A stretch of DNA of 64,000 nucleotides, from contig MQUF01000008.1 of NCBI GenBank assembly GCA_001914235.1, positions 141,223 through 205,222 on the forward strand, in the 5' to 3' direction. The position numbers were made by a program, and so were the translations under genes. The notes beneath the pieces are model-generated. The model worked only from the letters and a program-made list of their open reading frames with translations. It made no database searches and was not told the DNA's origin. Below, piece by piece: positions 62,705-64,000 of the stretch. Origin of the DNA: Desulfobulbaceae bacterium DB1. Lineage in GTDB: Bacteria; Desulfobacterota; Desulfobulbia; Desulfobulbales; SURF-16. Each line of letters starts with the position of its first letter. Position 1 is the first letter of the stretch.

Positions 62705-64000
62705 GAGCCTCTTTCAAAATGAACAGCCTACAAGGCTGTCCACAATTTGATCTTTGACAATCTATCCGATCAGGCGTAGGAGCTGATCCGCAAACAGGGT
62801 GATGACCCCGAACATCAAGTGCTGGGTCACCTTGCAGTGTCCCTTGACCATGACATTGTTAGCGCCGAAGTCTTCTTTCAATCGGCTGTTTGCCCGTTCC
62901 GCGCTGGACCGGATTTTATAGCGCTCTGCCTCGTGCGGTGCCATGGGGACAACCTCTTGGCCGCGGCCATTCTTATCTGTGATTGGAACATGGCCGAACT
63001 TCCGGCTGGTCTCCTCGATCCGCTTGGCATCGTAGGCTGCATCCATCAAATCGTAGAGATAGGTCACCTTTCCGCTGGTCAACTTGATCAGCGGAATCGC
63101 TACCTGGCTGTCATGCAGCGAAGCAGAGGTTACAAGGGCACTGATTGGCAGGCCGATATCGTTGATGTCCAGATGCAGCTTGAAACCGTTCCATGATATT
63201 TTGTACCCCTTGGCGTCCTTCTTGGTGCCACGATCACAGGCAACCGGCAACTCACCAATGGCTTCCTCGGCACTCTGGCGGACCTGACGGTCAAGCCGCT
63301 TCTCGATGGCCGGCGTCCGTTGCTCGCCTTTGGCGGGACGCCCCCTCTTGCGAGGCTTCTTCGGCTCCCTGGCCACCTTCTTCGCCGCTTTCTCACGTCC
63401 GGCAATGGCCGTGGAGTCCCGGCTGATGTGTCCGACAAGCTCTTCGCCAAGGTATTCCTTCACCAGTGCATCATGGACCCGCCCACCAAGACTGCCGGCG
63501 GCAAATTCGGCAAAGGCCCGCGACAAGGTAGGCTCCGACGGGATAGCATTGGAAGTGGCAAATCCGCATATCTGCCGCAGATTCCCTGCTGATTGCAGAG
63601 CCCGACGCAGGTCGCTGGTCGTCGGATATCGGTAGAGCGCCTTTGCCACGAATGCTCGGGCGCAAGCCTGTCGGTCAAGAGGCTTGCGCCCGGGATACTG
63701 ATATCGACGTATGTTCCTTGGTACGTGTTGCTCAACCTGGATAATCTCCAGAATAGACACCAGGCGTTCCTCCTGCGCGGTGAGCGGAGCTTGCAAACAT
63801 TTGTTCAGATGGGGAAACAGACTTCTTTGGACATACCCCATCAACCATGATATTTTGTCGGTGAGCTTCACGGCGTTCTCCTGTGTTCTGTTTTGCTGGT
63901 TACAAAACAATACCAGAAAACGCCGTGAAGTTCAATTATTTCAATATGTTACGCGATAATATCTTTTGTGTGGCGCGTCTCGTCATTTTGAAAGAGGCTC
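62705..64000 (-). mobile_element. IS4-superfamily insertion sequence with perfect 18-bp inverted repeats
   Basis: GAGCCTCTTTCAAAATGA at 62705-62722 is repeated in inverted form at 63983-64000, with no mismatch. The 1296-bp element therefore ends exactly at the last base of the window. The target duplication cannot be checked because the right flank is outside. Confidence 0.85.
62762..63871 (-). CDS. IS4-superfamily transposase
   Basis: A 369-residue DDE transposase. The catalytic residues are seen in SRDSTAIAGRE (Asp), YDLMDAAYDAKRIE (Asp) and the YREK signature YKIRSSAERANSRLK (Y-x2-R-x3-E-x6-K), complete. GTG 63871 has AGGAG 6 bases upstream; a TTG further out (63910) has no such site. The gene looks intact. 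Confidence 0.88.
   Translation of the reverse strand: MKLTDKISWLMGYVQRSLFPHLNKCLQAPLTAQEERLVSILEIIQVEQHVPRNIRRYQYPGRKPLDRQACARAFVAKALYRYPTTSDLRRALQSAGNLRQICGFATSNAIPSEPTLSRAFAEFAAGSLGGRVHDALVKEYLGEELVGHISRDSTAIAGREKAAKKVAREPKKPRKRGRPAKGEQRTPAIEKRLDRQVRQSAEEAIGELPVACDRGTKKDAKGYKISWNGFKLHLDINDIGLPISALVTSASLHDSQVAIPLIKLTSGKVTYLYDLMDAAYDAKRIEETSRKFGHVPITDKNGRGQEVVPMAPHEAERYKIRSSAERANSRLKEDFGANNVMVKGHCKVTQHLMFGVITLFADQLLRLIG

Overview
The window reads as chromosomal DNA from a sulfur-cycling Deltaproteobacterium (Desulfobacterota), most probably the Desulfobulbales. This is an inference from gene content. Supporting genes are a Tat-exported polysulfide/thiosulfate-reductase-type molybdoenzyme with its Fe-S partner and TorD chaperone, a split-Soret-type c cytochrome that appears to be a selenoprotein, a CooC maturation ATPase, citramalate synthase, and small proteins of a deltaproteobacterial type (DUF4911, DUF1178, PA2778/PA2779). 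No rRNA, tRNA or CRISPR array was seen.

Layout. 1-1.5 kb: divergent two-component genes. 1.5-3.5 kb: serC and a radical SAM gene on the minus strand. 3.6-11.7 kb: a plus-strand run of miaA, recJ, purB, a DUF4911 protein, a TolC-type porin, miaB and a PHP phosphoesterase, the last four steps with overlapping or near-overlapping genes. 11.70-12.93 kb: an IS630-family element inserted at a TA inside the PHP stop codon. 12.9-16.2 kb (minus): lysC-cimA-comEA. 16.2-20.2 kb (plus): a perfect sigma-54 promoter and a candidate small RNA, an M23 peptidase, trmL and a diguanylate cyclase. 20.3-27.2 kb (minus): the molybdoenzyme operon, a thioesterase, and homoserine dehydrogenase overlapping an ApgM-like kinase candidate. 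27.4-32.3 kb (plus): tolQRAB-cpoB without pal. 32.3-37.9 kb: ppsA, cheV, a NifU-like protein, rlmH, a YkgJ protein and a YqgE/AlgH protein. 38.2-40.6 kb: glgB and a small gene. 40.8-52.7 kb (minus): a long housekeeping series with ftsY, an ispH-ubiA fusion, bpt, a GTDC1-like glycosyltransferase, manC and namZ. 52.8-57.2 kb: cooC, a metallo-beta-lactamase-fold protein, the PA2779/PA2778 pair and secreted proteins.

The last 7 kb is more accessory. It holds a decayed group II intron maturase fragment, about 0.8 kb of apparent mobile-element debris, the selenoprotein cytochrome with its in-frame UGA and SECIS-like hairpin, an amidohydrolase that has lost several metal ligands, an intergenic palindrome built of 9-bp repeats, small Cys-rich and coiled-coil genes, and a complete IS4-superfamily element whose right inverted repeat ends at the last base of the window.

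The strongest leads are the split-Soret cytochrome selenoprotein (58735-59598), the sigma-54-driven small RNA candidate (16296-16482), the IspH-UbiA fusion (46692-48422) and the bacterial homologue of tRNA-queuosine mannosyltransferase (42327-43397).
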